Positions 15,118 to 22,789 of a stretch of DNA of 25,085 nt are shown piece after piece. Location: NCBI GenBank assembly GCA_946407715.1, contig CAMJPH010000029.1:1-25085 (forward strand). Reading direction: 5' to 3'. Source of the DNA: an uncultured Bacteroidales bacterium (GTDB lineage: Bacteria; Bacteroidota; Bacteroidia; Bacteroidales; WCHB1-69). Position 1 is the stretch's first letter. Each line of letters starts with the position of its first letter. The notes beneath the pieces are model-generated. The model was not told the origin of the DNA, searched no databases, and was given only the letters and a program-made list of their open reading frames with translations. The position numbers and the translations under genes are program-made.

Positions 15118-15780
15118 ATGGCCAAATTATTCATCGTACCGACTCCTATCGGAAATCTTGAAGACATTACCCTTCGCGCTCTTAATGTTTTGAAAGAAGC
15201 GGACTTGATCCTTTGTGAAGACACCCGGACCACCAAGAACCTGCTTCAGCATTACGAGATTGCGGGGAAACGCTGCATGGCGTACCATATCTTCAACGAA
15301 CATGAACAGGTCGGCAACTATATCCGTATGATTCAGCAGGTGAAGACCGCTGCGCTCGTGAGCGATGCGGGAACCCCCGGGGTCTCGGACCCTGGTTTTC
15401 TGCTTGTCCGTGAAGCCTTGAAACAGGATGTTGAAGTGGAATGCCTGCCGGGACCCACCGCTTTCGTGCCTGCTCTCATCCAATCGGGTTTTCCGTGCAG
15501 CAGTTTCTATTTTTACGGTTTTCTGCCTCACAAGAAAGGGAAGGAGACGTTGCTGAAACGTTTCGCCGAGATGGAGGAAACAGTCATCTTCTACGAATCT
15601 CCGCACCGTCTGCTGAAGACGCTGGAGAAAATGTTGGAGATCATGGGTGAAGACCACCCCGTGGCTGTGGCCAAGGAACTGACCAAGATCCATGCCTTTA
15701 CGTTCCGGGGAACCCTTGCTGAAGCCGTCCAATACTTTGAAAACCAACCGGTAAAAGGGGAGTTTGTAGTTGTAGTGTGA
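15118..15780 (+). CDS. rsmI: 16S rRNA (cytidine1402-2'-O)-methyltransferase RsmI
   Basis: 220 aa from MAKLFIVPTPIGNLEDITLR; earlier in-frame starts lie in the tRNA terminator. A cytoplasmic SAM-dependent tetrapyrrole-methylase fold that 2'-O-methylates C1402 of 16S rRNA. Family motifs: PTPIGNLEDIT at the N-terminus, CEDTRTTKNLLQHY, VSDAGTPGVSDPG (SAM-binding Gly-rich loop), CLPGPTAFVPALIQSG and FYGFLPHKKG, then ESPHRL. It ends after VKGEFVVVV, about 60 residues shorter than E. coli RsmI (286 aa), lacking the C-terminal helical part; this is usual in Bacteroidota as far as I know. No promoter was found in the 20 bp after the terminator. Confidence 0.93.
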   Translation: MAKLFIVPTPIGNLEDITLRALNVLKEADLILCEDTRTTKNLLQHYEIAGKRCMAYHIFNEHEQVGNYIRMIQQVKTAALVSDAGTPGVSDPGFLLVREALKQDVEVECLPGPTAFVPALIQSGFPCSSFYFYGFLPHKKGKETLLKRFAEMEETVIFYESPHRLLKTLEKMLEIMGEDHPVAVAKELTKIHAFTFRGTLAEAVQYFENQPVKGEFVVVV

Positions 15781-15965
15781 AAAAGAACCAGCAAAACAAA
15801 ATATGATCGTGAAACAAAATCAACCATTATCGGAAAAACGAAATCCCTTTCGTCACACTATTACGCCCACCCCTTTGTACAGGTCGGTTTTAGATTACCA
15901 TTTTAAAACATTAAAGAAGCTTGTGCTGTTTTCTTTTTTCTTGTCGAAACACCTCCTTTATTCTT

Positions 15966-17522
15966 TTATTTAATGATTAGTTTCTTAGTCATCCGTTTGT
16001 TTTGTTGGTCTTGTGCGGTGAGCAGGTAGCATCCGGATGCTATCCCTCCGATGTACAGCTGGTCACCTGGATAGACATTTCCCCAAATGCTGATTACATT
16101 GCCGTTCATGTCGGTGAGTTTCACCGTTGTCATTGCATCGCAAATGTTCCATTGAAAGAATTCGCTTGCCGGATTTGGGTACGGTTCATATCTCGGATTG
16201 TCGCCATGGGTGTCAATGCCGGTTTCATCTCCTTGTTGCCGGTTTGTGATCACGATGTTGTTGAGTTGGGTATTCCCGCTATTAGCTGCCGCGAGAAACC
16301 AGCGGATGTATCGTGTGTCTTGAGACAGGGGAAAACTTCCAAGGTGCGAGTAAGTCGATGTGCTGATGTCGTTTTCGTCTAATGTCGTCACAGTGGACCA
16401 TTCCGTTCCGTTGGCGGACTCGCTGACCACGAACAAAATGCCGTTGTATGTGGACGGATTGCCTCCTTTAGTGCCTTTGAGGTCGAACGAGAGACAGCCG
16501 GGATCACTGTCGAGGTGCGCGATCAACATCGCCTGTCCCGCATTCTTCGATTCGAACTTGGCTGCCCCGTCCGCGTATGACGTGCCTAACTTGTTACTGC
16601 GAAACCCGGGCATGATTTTGACTTCTGCCTTTTCCGATTCGCTGTTCTGTGAAATGTCGAAAGGCAGTGTCACAAGGGAATTGGTGTCGATTATGGTGTA
16701 TTGTGTGGTAAGGATTCCGCTGTTGTACATGCCGTTTTTTTCTGCAAACGCTTTCAAGATGCTGGAGGAATCAATGGTTATTGGTTCAGAGTAGGGGAGT
16801 GATTGTTCATTGGGGATGGAGCCGTCTAACGTGTATCGGATGGTGGCATTGGGCGTGGAACATTCGAGGATGATAGTTTGTGGTTCGAAATAGGTGCCTG
16901 CCGGTGGTGTGCAGGTCGGCGTTTCCACGGTCTCCAATACAACTTCGTCGCCGTCGGTGATGCTGATGTCGTCGATGCGAAACTCAACGTTCGCGGTGCT
17001 GGAGAAGCGGATGTGCAGGTGAGGGTGGACAGGTATGTTTGGATAACAGACCCGAAACCAACCTGTTGTACCGCTTCCAGTGGGGAGCGTGTCCTCCAGC
17101 GGGAGACTTGTCCAGACGATGCTGTCTGTGGAAAACTCCACCAACAAGTGATTTCCGTTCTCTGTTTTCGTTGTTTTGCGGAGGCCACAGTACAGCTTCA
17201 CTGTGGTGTTCGTGGCCGCCGTAGTGTTGATTCCCGAAATCTGAAACCACTTGACAGTATCGTTGATCATGACATTTCCTCCTCCGGAAGCACCGCCGTA
17301 ACCCATTGAGGCACTTGACGTTCGTACGTCGCACGTACCATTACCTATATATTGTACTGTAGTGTTTTGCCAACCTGTGTAGTTTTGGATGAATGTGTTG
17401 GAGGTCGGCACTCCCATGTTCTCTTCGTACAATACGTTTTGCCCTATTGCCTTTGACATGGTTCCGGACACCAGCAATAATGCCAATAATCCTGTTTTAA
17501 TTTGGGTAATTTTTTGTTTCAT
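15966..17522 (-). CDS. T9SS-secreted protein with CHB_HEX_C_1 domain
   Basis: 518 aa from MKQKITQIKTGLLALLLVSG, a signal peptide with cleavage after AIGQ; the ATG at 17546 would add eight residues and a weaker signal. Residues about 25-195 are beta-rich with GFRVCYPNIPVH-like strands (reads GWFRVCYPN here) and FRIDDISI, typical of choice-of-anchor or jelly-roll modules. A chitobiase/hexosaminidase C-terminal Ig-like domain follows (about 200-280: TPPAGTYFEPQTI, ATIRYTLDGSIP). A second beta region leads to a type A sorting tail (YPNPASEFF ... TDMNGNVI ... GCYLLTAQ ... KKLIIK), which directs export by the type IX system. No catalytic site is seen; likely a cell-surface or released binding protein. 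Confidence 0.88.
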   Translation of the reverse strand: MKQKITQIKTGLLALLLVSGTMSKAIGQNVLYEENMGVPTSNTFIQNYTGWQNTTVQYIGNGTCDVRTSSASMGYGGASGGGNVMINDTVKWFQISGINTTAATNTTVKLYCGLRKTTKTENGNHLLVEFSTDSIVWTSLPLEDTLPTGSGTTGWFRVCYPNIPVHPHLHIRFSSTANVEFRIDDISITDGDEVVLETVETPTCTPPAGTYFEPQTIILECSTPNATIRYTLDGSIPNEQSLPYSEPITIDSSSILKAFAEKNGMYNSGILTTQYTIIDTNSLVTLPFDISQNSESEKAEVKIMPGFRSNKLGTSYADGAAKFESKNAGQAMLIAHLDSDPGCLSFDLKGTKGGNPSTYNGILFVVSESANGTEWSTVTTLDENDISTSTYSHLGSFPLSQDTRYIRWFLAAANSGNTQLNNIVITNRQQGDETGIDTHGDNPRYEPYPNPASEFFQWNICDAMTTVKLTDMNGNVISIWGNVYPGDQLYIGGIASGCYLLTAQDQQNKRMTKKLIIK

Positions 17523-17565
17523 TTCTTCTTTTTTCAGGTGAATCAATCAATAATCAAAACCACGG

Positions 17566-17595
17566 CAAATATACAATTATTCAACGAATAATCAA
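17566..17595 (-). promoter_or_regulatory. Bacteroides-type promoter for the T9SS protein gene
   Basis: On the minus strand TTG (17593-17595) and TATATTTG (17566-17573) are separated by 19 bp, matching the consensus. The predicted transcription start lies about 37 nt upstream of the start codon at 17522. Confidence 0.78.
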
Positions 17596-17667
17596 TATTT
17601 ATTTATAAAAAATAAATAAAAAAAATTTATTTATTTGAGAAACAGAAAGATAAATATGTTTAACATG

Positions 17668-17699
17668 ATTAAAATTAACTAATTTTAGTTAATTTTAAT
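17668..17699. other. Perfect 13-bp inverted repeat, almost all A+T
   Basis: ATTAAAATTAACT (17668-17680) and AGTTAATTTTAAT (17687-17699) are perfectly complementary around AATTTT. It sits between the 3' end of ispH (17761) and the promoter of the T9SS gene. With one G-C pair per arm it would be a weak terminator; an operator for a regulator is equally possible. Confidence 0.6.
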
Positions 17700-17760
17700 T
17701 TATGGTTTAAGAAATGACTGTTAAAATTAAGGTTTGGGAAAGGGGCAAATGGCAGGGTTT

Positions 17761-18630
17761 TCAAAAATCGGCGCATTTTTCGGCAACTTGCTGCATCAGC
17801 CACATGGGGGTGGAGGTGGCTCCACAGATGCCGATGCTGTCCGCCTGCGACAAGTCGAGCTGCTGCAGTTGTTCAACATTGGTCAAAAAGTAACTGCGCG
17901 GGTTGTGTTCCTTACATATATTATATAGGTATAACCCGTTGGAACTTTTTTCACCGGAGACGAACAGGATGATGTCGAAGCTGGCGGCGAAATCGGCAAT
18001 TTGTTTGGCGCGGGAGGAGACTTTCCCACAGATTGTGTCTTCGTGTTCAAACCAATCGGCATGTCCAGCCGATATGTAACGAGATTGGATGGTGTCAATC
18101 AGTTTGCGGTAGTTTTCCAGACTTTGGGTGGTTTGGGAATAGAGGATAGCGGGGCGGCTGAAGTCAATGCCGTCGATGTCCTCAGGGGAGGAGATGACGA
18201 TGCCGGTGTTTTCGGTTTGCCCTAAAAGTCCGACCACTTCGGCGTGCCCTTTTTTTCCGTAAATCAGGATTTGTTTCCCGGATGTGTTGTTCCGATGTTC
18301 ACCGAGGATGCGTTTTTGCAGCTTGAGGACAACAGGACAGGTGGCGTCAATCAGTTGGATTTTGTTTTCTTCGGCGATGCGGTATGTCTCCGGCGGCTCC
18401 CCGTGGGCACGGATGAGAACGGTGGTGTCATTGAGGGATTTGAACCGTTCATAGTCAATGATTTGCAACCCCATATCCGACAGACGTTGTACCTCCTCGC
18501 TGTTGTGGACGATGTCGCCAAGACAATAGAGGGTGTTGTGCTCCATAAGGTATTTTTCCGCCGTACGGATGGCGTTGATCACACCGAAGCAGAAACCTGA
18601 ATTCTGGTCAACAACGATTTTCTTGGGCAT
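17761..18630 (-). CDS. ispH: 4-hydroxy-3-methylbut-2-enyl diphosphate reductase IspH
   Basis: 289 aa, cytoplasmic. Last enzyme of the MEP (non-mevalonate) isoprenoid pathway: converts HMBPP to IPP and DMAPP with a [4Fe-4S] cluster. Cluster ligands are visible as Cys14 (SGFCFGV), Cys98 (DATCPVV) and Cys201 (DTICGKVSSRAKQ). Substrate-binding His42 (DIVHN), His76 (RAHGEPP), His129 and Glu131 (KKGHAEVVG) are present. The length is normal. It starts 2 bp after the ftsY stop codon, so the two genes form an operon transcribed from the ftsY promoter. Confidence 0.96.
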   Translation of the reverse strand: MPKKIVVDQNSGFCFGVINAIRTAEKYLMEHNTLYCLGDIVHNSEEVQRLSDMGLQIIDYERFKSLNDTTVLIRAHGEPPETYRIAEENKIQLIDATCPVVLKLQKRILGEHRNNTSGKQILIYGKKGHAEVVGLLGQTENTGIVISSPEDIDGIDFSRPAILYSQTTQSLENYRKLIDTIQSRYISAGHADWFEHEDTICGKVSSRAKQIADFAASFDIILFVSGEKSSNGLYLYNICKEHNPRSYFLTNVEQLQQLDLSQADSIGICGATSTPMWLMQQVAEKCADF

Positions 18631-18632
18631 GG

Positions 18633-19616
18633 CTACCAGTTGTCGGGGAACAAGGAATCGACAAATTCGACACGATTGAATATTTGGAGCTGGTGGATTT
18701 TCTCGCCAACGCCAATGTATTTGATGGGGACTTGGAACTGGTCGGAGATGCCGATGACCACGCCGCCCTTTGCTGTGCCGTCCAGTTTGGTGATAGCCAG
18801 TGCGTTGACTTCGGTGGCGGCAGTAAACTGTTTGGCTTGTTCGAAAGCGTTCTGGCCGGTGGAGCCGTCAAGGACGAGCAGGATTTCGTGCGGGCCTTCG
18901 GGAACGAGTTTGCGGATGACGTTCTTGATTTTCACCAGTTCGTTCATGAGGTTGACTTTGTTGTGGAGTCGGCCGGCGGTGTCGATGATGACGATCTGGC
19001 TGTGGTTGGCGATGGCGGATTTCACGGTGTCGTAGGCCACGGCAGCAGGGTCGGAGCCCATCTTCTGGGCCACGATAGGCACTTCGCAGCGGTTGGCCCA
19101 TTCGGTGAGTTGGTCGATGGCGGCGGCGCGGAACGTGTCGGCGGCGCCGAGTGTAACGGAGTAACCGCGTTTCTTGAACTGGTAAGCCAGTTTTCCGATG
19201 GTGGTGGTCTTGCCCACGCCGTTCACTCCCACAACGAGGATGATGTAGGGCACATCCATTTCGGGGATCACGAAGTCGTTTTCTTTCTCGAGGTCGTTTT
19301 CAAGGAGCAACCCGGCGATTTCCTCCTTCAGAATCATGTTCACCTGGTTGGTGCCCAAGTATTTGTCTTTGGAAACGCGTTTTTCGATTCGGTCAATGAT
19401 CTTGAGAGTGGTCTCGATGCCCACGTCAGAAGTAACCAGTACCTCCTCGAGGTTGTCGAGCACCTCGTCATCGACTTTAGACTTCCCGACGATGGTTTTA
19501 GCCAGTTTTTTGAAGAAATTCTCCTTGGATTTCTGCAAACCCTCGTTCAATTCCTTCTTTTGTTCTTCGTTAATCTCGTTTTTTTTATCTTTTTTGAAAA
19601 ATGAAAAGAATCCCAT
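18633..19616 (-). CDS. ftsY: Signal recognition particle receptor FtsY
   Basis: 327 aa, at the inner face of the cytoplasmic membrane, where it receives SRP-ribosome complexes for co-translational insertion. A short charged A-region (residues 1-40), the N helical bundle (about 40-115) and a complete SRP GTPase domain: P-loop [10 protein letters not shown] (130-139), DTFRAAA (160-166), DTAGR (212-216), TKLD (276-279) and the insertion-box region between. The start [12 protein letters not shown] (19616) is chosen over 19634 because a promoter -7 box at 19632-19639 overlaps the upstream ATG. ispH follows after 2 bp. Confidence 0.96.
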   Translation of the reverse strand: MGFFSFFKKDKKNEINEEQKKELNEGLQKSKENFFKKLAKTIVGKSKVDDEVLDNLEEVLVTSDVGIETTLKIIDRIEKRVSKDKYLGTNQVNMILKEEIAGLLLENDLEKENDFVIPEMDVPYIILVVGVNGVGKTTTIGKLAYQFKKRGYSVTLGAADTFRAAAIDQLTEWANRCEVPIVAQKMGSDPAAVAYDTVKSAIANHSQIVIIDTAGRLHNKVNLMNELVKIKNVIRKLVPEGPHEILLVLDGSTGQNAFEQAKQFTAATEVNALAITKLDGTAKGGVVIGISDQFQVPIKYIGVGEKIHQLQIFNRVEFVDSLFPDNW

Positions 19617-19631
19617 AGCGCGAATTTTTCG

Positions 19632-19639
19632 CAAAAGTA
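19632..19639 (-). promoter_or_regulatory. -7 box of the ftsY-ispH operon
   Basis: The minus strand reads TACTTTTG (TAnnTTTG). Transcription would start near 19626, only about 10 nt before the ftsY ATG at 19616. No TTG is found at 19-21 bp upstream. The box decides against the start at 19634. Confidence 0.5.
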
Positions 19640-19773
19640 CGATTTTTATTGATATAATGGGAAAGTGATTTTTAGATGATGAGGTGAAAGGAGGTTAGGA
19701 TGGCGGGAGATAATGTGAAAAGTGCGGATGATGACTTTTTTGTTTGACGAAATATTATGTCAAAAGACGTTTG

Positions 19774-20472
19774 TCAACACCGCAGCATTTTCTCGCGCAA
19801 GTGTACGTATCCGGCCTCGTTGAAGCGATATTGGATAGGGGCGTGGCTTGATTTCCGCTCTTCGTCGCTTTGGGCCACAGGGGTGAGGATGCCCGATGAT
19901 AGGAACTTTTTCTGGAAGTTGCGGCGGTCGAACTCTTTGCTGAAGACGTGGGTGTAGAGTCGTTGCATCTCCGGCAGGGTGAAGATGTCGTCCACGAGGA
20001 GAAAGGCAACGGGGGAGTTGATGAAGGCGAGGCGTAGTTTCCAAAGAGCCATGCGGCAGATTTTCTCGTGGTCGAAGGCCAAACGGGGCATCTCATGTAC
20101 ATCGAACCAGCGGGCCTCTTTCGCATCGTCGCCGGCGACAGCCTTGATTTGGTTAGGACGCACGACCGATGCAAACGCGACCGAAATGGTGCGACTCCGC
20201 GGATCCCGATCCAAGTCGCTGAATGACCCTACTTCGTAGAAATGTTTGGGCGAAAGACCCGTTTCCTCCTTCAGCTCGCGACGCGCGGCCTCCTCCAAGG
20301 TTTCGTCCGGCTCCAGAAAACCGCCTGGGAAAGCCCATTGTCCCTTGTATGGTTCATTCCCACGTTTGATTAACAACACGTTGAGGTTAGTGCCGTCAAA
20401 ACTGAACACGACAATGTCCGCCGTCACTGCCGGCCGCCAATAATCGTATGTATAGACTCCTTTTTCTCCCAT
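19774..20472 (-). CDS. Nudix hydrolase with NrtR-like winged-helix C-terminus
   Basis: 232 aa. Residues about 12-140 are a Nudix domain with an intact Nudix box (Gly51 to Leu73: GFLEPDETLEEAAR, then RELKEETGL) preceded by WAFPGG; the catalytic glutamates are present. The region from about 150 (MPRLAFDHEKIC, FTLPEMQRLYTHVF, FDRRNFQKKFLSSGIL) matches the winged-helix part of NrtR/YjhB-like proteins. These include ADP-ribose-sensing repressors of NAD metabolism and ADP-ribose pyrophosphatases. With both modules intact, it could be enzyme, regulator or both; no NAD or sugar gene next to it narrows this down. It runs in the same direction as ftsY, 157 bp apart. Confidence 0.82.
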   Translation of the reverse strand: MGEKGVYTYDYWRPAVTADIVVFSFDGTNLNVLLIKRGNEPYKGQWAFPGGFLEPDETLEEAARRELKEETGLSPKHFYEVGSFSDLDRDPRSRTISVAFASVVRPNQIKAVAGDDAKEARWFDVHEMPRLAFDHEKICRMALWKLRLAFINSPVAFLLVDDIFTLPEMQRLYTHVFSKEFDRRNFQKKFLSSGILTPVAQSDEERKSSHAPIQYRFNEAGYVHLREKMLRC

Positions 20473-20497
20473 AATTCTGTGTGATTTTTACACGCGG

Positions 20498-20505
20498 CAA
20501 AGATA
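20498..20505 (-). promoter_or_regulatory. -7 box upstream of the Nudix gene
   Basis: The minus strand reads TATCTTTG, a good TAnnTTTG match, 26 bp upstream of the start codon. No TTG lies at the right spacing because a GGTTA repeat tract occupies the -33 position. Confidence 0.5.
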
Positions 20506-20512
20506 CAATTTT

Positions 20513-20640
20513 AATGGTTATTGGTTATGGGTTATGGGTTATTGAGGGTTAGAGGGTTGGAAGGTTAGTTGGTTAATGGGTTAGAGGATTAGAAGGATAG
20601 ATGGTTAAAAGGTTAGTGGGGTAGATGGGTGAAGGAGGAG
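20513..20640. repeat. Degenerate GGTTA-type repeat tract
   Basis: About 128 bp of irregular GGTTA, GGGTTA, GGTTAG and GGATAG units (for example GGTTATTGGTTATGGGTTAT). Spacing varies from 5 to 9 bp. It fills the space between the Nudix promoter and the sigma-like gene's leader. The remaining intergenic sequence (20641-20882) holds the promoter described below and a short palindrome at 20747-20759, but no gene. Confidence 0.75.
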
Positions 20641-20746
20641 GGTGAACCAGTATGTTTTGCGGGAACAAGGACAACTTTCTTGCGAAATATCACTCTGAAA
20701 ATTTACTATTCAAGCCTTATTAGTTAAATTGTTTTTATATTCAGTT

Positions 20747-20759
20747 GACACTCAGTGTC
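20747..20759. promoter_or_regulatory. Short palindrome upstream of the sigma-like gene promoter
   Basis: GACACT, central C, AGTGTC form a perfect odd-length palindrome ending 20 bp before the TTG of the promoter at 20780. Its position suits an activator or repressor site, but a 6-bp arm may be chance. Confidence 0.3.
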
Positions 20760-20779
20760 GAATAAATTCCGCAAAAGTA

Positions 20780-20810
20780 TTGACAGGAGAGCGTTTTTGT
20801 ACTATTTTTG
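20780..20810 (+). promoter_or_regulatory. Bacteroides-type promoter for the sigma-like gene
   Basis: TTG (20780-20782, in TTGACA) and TATTTTTG (20803-20810) are separated by exactly 20 bp. Predicted start near 20817 gives a leader of about 66 nt. A second -7-like box, TATATTTG, lies at 20849-20856 without a -33 partner. Confidence 0.8.
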
Positions 20811-20882
20811 CGAACAAATTCGAAGAGATTATAAGAGACAAGATACAATATATTTGCGTTATTCTATTTCCAATTCAAAACG

Positions 20883-21908
20883 ATGCAAAAGTTCAACTTT
20901 GACAAAGACGAAGTTTCCTCTTTTTCGGAAGTTCCATCGGCGGATTTCATCGGCATCTTGTTGCAAGGAGGTGCGCGGGCGGACGAGGCGGCTTACTATT
21001 TACTGCATCATCGGGTCAATCTTCAACTGAAGAGACGGTTTGAAGTGTACCTCAACCGTTTGATGGACAATTTTGAAGATGTGGTCGAGGATTTCTTCCT
21101 ATACCTGCGCGAAGGAAATGACAGCGGGGACGGTGGAGACCGCAAGCCCTACCAGTCGCTGCAAAGTATCCGTAACAAGGAGGCCTTTGAGGCATGGCTG
21201 GTCAGCACTTTTCGAAACTATCTCGCTGTGCGTGCTGCGGCGGAAAAGCAGTTCCTTCATGTGGGAGTCTCAGCCGAAAGCGTTGCCAGTCCCGACATTT
21301 TCAATGCAGCTGATGATATTGGCATCAGTGATGTCAGTGACACCCCTAACGCCGCTGATGTCACTAACCCCTTCGCCTACTGCGAAATTCCCGAAATTCC
21401 CGACACTCTTCAGACCGACGAGTGGATTCTTTCCGTTGCCGCCAGCCTGATCGCATACGCGCACCAGACCTTCAACCCGAACTACCGTTTCGTCCTTTTC
21501 CGTTTTCTCTTGTCGATGCTCAATCGGCAGCAGTCGTTGCCGAACGAGGCGGTGGCGCAAGTCCTCGGGATGACCGACCTGTCGTATCGGGTCACCGTTC
21601 ACCGCGCAAAACGCAGCCTTGCGAAACTCCGTGACTGTCTGCTCCGAGGCGAATTCCTCCCTCTTGACGATGTCCACCGGCAGATGGCGCAGCACATCAA
21701 CGACGACTTTACAAACCTTTATCCCACCTTGTCGGTTTATTATGATCAAATCATCGACACGTTGCCCTGTGCCGCCGCCATCAAGCAACTCCGCCAGCAA
21801 TACCGTGAAACCACTGGTCATACGCTTCATGAACCCACGGCATCCTATTCTGCCCGACTCACCGTCACGGGCTTCTGGACCAAGTTGAACCGGTGGTTGA
21901 TTGTTTAA
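20883..21908 (+). CDS. Sigma-70-family-like RNA polymerase sigma factor with C-terminal extension
   Basis: 341 aa, cytoplasmic, starting MQKFNFDKDEVSSFSEVPSA. The region at about 35-120 resembles sigma region 2: LNRLMDNFEDVVEDFFLYL followed by AFEAWLVSTFRNYLAVRAAA. A variable linker (about 125-180), rich in Asp and Ser and partly repetitive (DDIGISDVSDTPNAADV), leads to a region 4-like helix-turn-helix (about 205-258: LPNEAVAQVLGMTDLSYRVT, VHRAKRSLAKLR). About 80 more residues follow, ending TGFWTKLNRWLIV, which normal ECF factors lack. It is therefore a divergent, Bacteroidales-type sigma-like regulator; no anti-sigma gene is adjacent. Its 3' end overlaps the convergent gene on the other strand by 44 bp. 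Confidence 0.68.
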   Translation: MQKFNFDKDEVSSFSEVPSADFIGILLQGGARADEAAYYLLHHRVNLQLKRRFEVYLNRLMDNFEDVVEDFFLYLREGNDSGDGGDRKPYQSLQSIRNKEAFEAWLVSTFRNYLAVRAAAEKQFLHVGVSAESVASPDIFNAADDIGISDVSDTPNAADVTNPFAYCEIPEIPDTLQTDEWILSVAASLIAYAHQTFNPNYRFVLFRFLLSMLNRQQSLPNEAVAQVLGMTDLSYRVTVHRAKRSLAKLRDCLLRGEFLPLDDVHRQMAQHINDDFTNLYPTLSVYYDQIIDTLPCAAAIKQLRQQYRETTGHTLHEPTASYSARLTVTGFWTKLNRWLIV

Positions 21909-22710
21909 AAAACCTCGTTTCATCCAATTTCAGCTGAAGTATGGCTGTGATATCACAAAGCATAGCATTAAGTATGTCGTGATTATCCTCAAATGCTCGA
22001 TTTGATTTGTAGATGGATTTGATTTCAGAAGTTAGCGTCTCCATCAGTTGAGCGACAGCAAAGACCAATTGTCCTATATCAATCGCCTCCGCCAATTCGG
22101 AAATTTTCATCTGTGTTCTGTCGTCTTCTGTCGCAGGGCGAATATTTCCGTTCTTGTCCACGATATAGCTCCTTATTCCTTTGCACGACAACTTTTGCAG
22201 AACGTCAATAATGGACATACAAGAATTGGCATTGAGAGCACTCATCAAAGGATGCAGGTCTGGCGGCTCGGTGTCTTGAACGATATCCACACTATCATGG
22301 TAGAGGTCGCTGAAAAGGGTGTGGTGTTTCAATTGTTCACGAGTGATATTTTGCGTTTTGATGCTCCCGTCCGAATTATAGTCTTCTTCTACGTCAGAGC
22401 CGAATTCACGAATGAAATCTAAACGTTTGGACAACGCATAATATTCCCAACTGCCGTTAAACTCGTCAAAGTAAGCATTGATGGCTTTTGACCATTCCTC
22501 CAATCGTCCGAGGACACCATGCAGCCATTTTTCCCAAAGAACTGTTTCATAGTAGTTCTGCATCCTGAATACAGCCATCTCATCTTTAGAATCTCTAAAA
22601 ACGCGAGGGAGGGACATAATACGCAACAATTGTATTTTCGCCATCACTCGATTGAAAGCTTTTGCCAGCGGGGCTTTACTTTGTATGGGTTCTATTAATT
22701 CTTTCATCAT
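21865..22710 (-). CDS. Unrecognised alpha-helical protein, 281 aa
   Basis: No family recognised. Soluble, no signal peptide or membrane segment, mainly helical by composition. Visible landmarks: KAFNRVMAKIQLLRIMSLPR, ETVLWEKWLHGVLGRLEEW, KRLDFIREFG, a middle segment with PPDLHPLMSALN, YIVDKNGNIRPATEDDR, and a long C-terminal helix ISELAEAIDIGQLVFAVAQ. Its stop overlaps the convergent sigma-like gene by 44 bp. The start codon is about 21 nt after the predicted start point of an ECF-like promoter motif at 22737-22766. The adjacent 543-aa gene has the same motif upstream, so the two are probably co-regulated. Confidence 0.6.
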   Translation of the reverse strand: MMKELIEPIQSKAPLAKAFNRVMAKIQLLRIMSLPRVFRDSKDEMAVFRMQNYYETVLWEKWLHGVLGRLEEWSKAINAYFDEFNGSWEYYALSKRLDFIREFGSDVEEDYNSDGSIKTQNITREQLKHHTLFSDLYHDSVDIVQDTEPPDLHPLMSALNANSCMSIIDVLQKLSCKGIRSYIVDKNGNIRPATEDDRTQMKISELAEAIDIGQLVFAVAQLMETLTSEIKSIYKSNRAFEDNHDILNAMLCDITAILQLKLDETRFFKQSTTGSTWSRSP

Positions 22711-22736
22711 TTCATAATCTTATCGTTTCTTTTAAC

Positions 22737-22766
22737 AAGTATGGAAAACAACCGAAATGTTACACC
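22737..22766 (-). promoter_or_regulatory. ECF-sigma-like promoter motif 1 (30-bp direct repeat)
   Basis: On the minus strand: GTAAC (22759-22763), 15 bp, CATACT (22738-22743). The full 30 bp are identical to 24635-24664. The layout (-35-like GTAAC, -10-like CRTA) matches the general form of ECF sigma promoters. Transcription would start near 22731, just upstream of the 281-aa gene. Confidence 0.6.
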
Positions 22767-22789
22767 TTGGTCAATTTTTTTCTTTGAGG

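Noticed and set aside
18684..19604. 306-codon open frame on the plus strand
   Set aside because: Antisense to ftsY, whose GTPase motifs are intact. The product is a low-complexity Val/Gly/Asp-rich sequence. The long plus-strand frame at 417-1223 is rejected for the same reason (antisense to the PCMD-like gene).
20513..20640. Telomere-like GGGTTA repeats
   Set aside because: Irregular spacing and variants (GGATAG, GGTTGG), inside a normal gene order; there is no sign of a replicon end.
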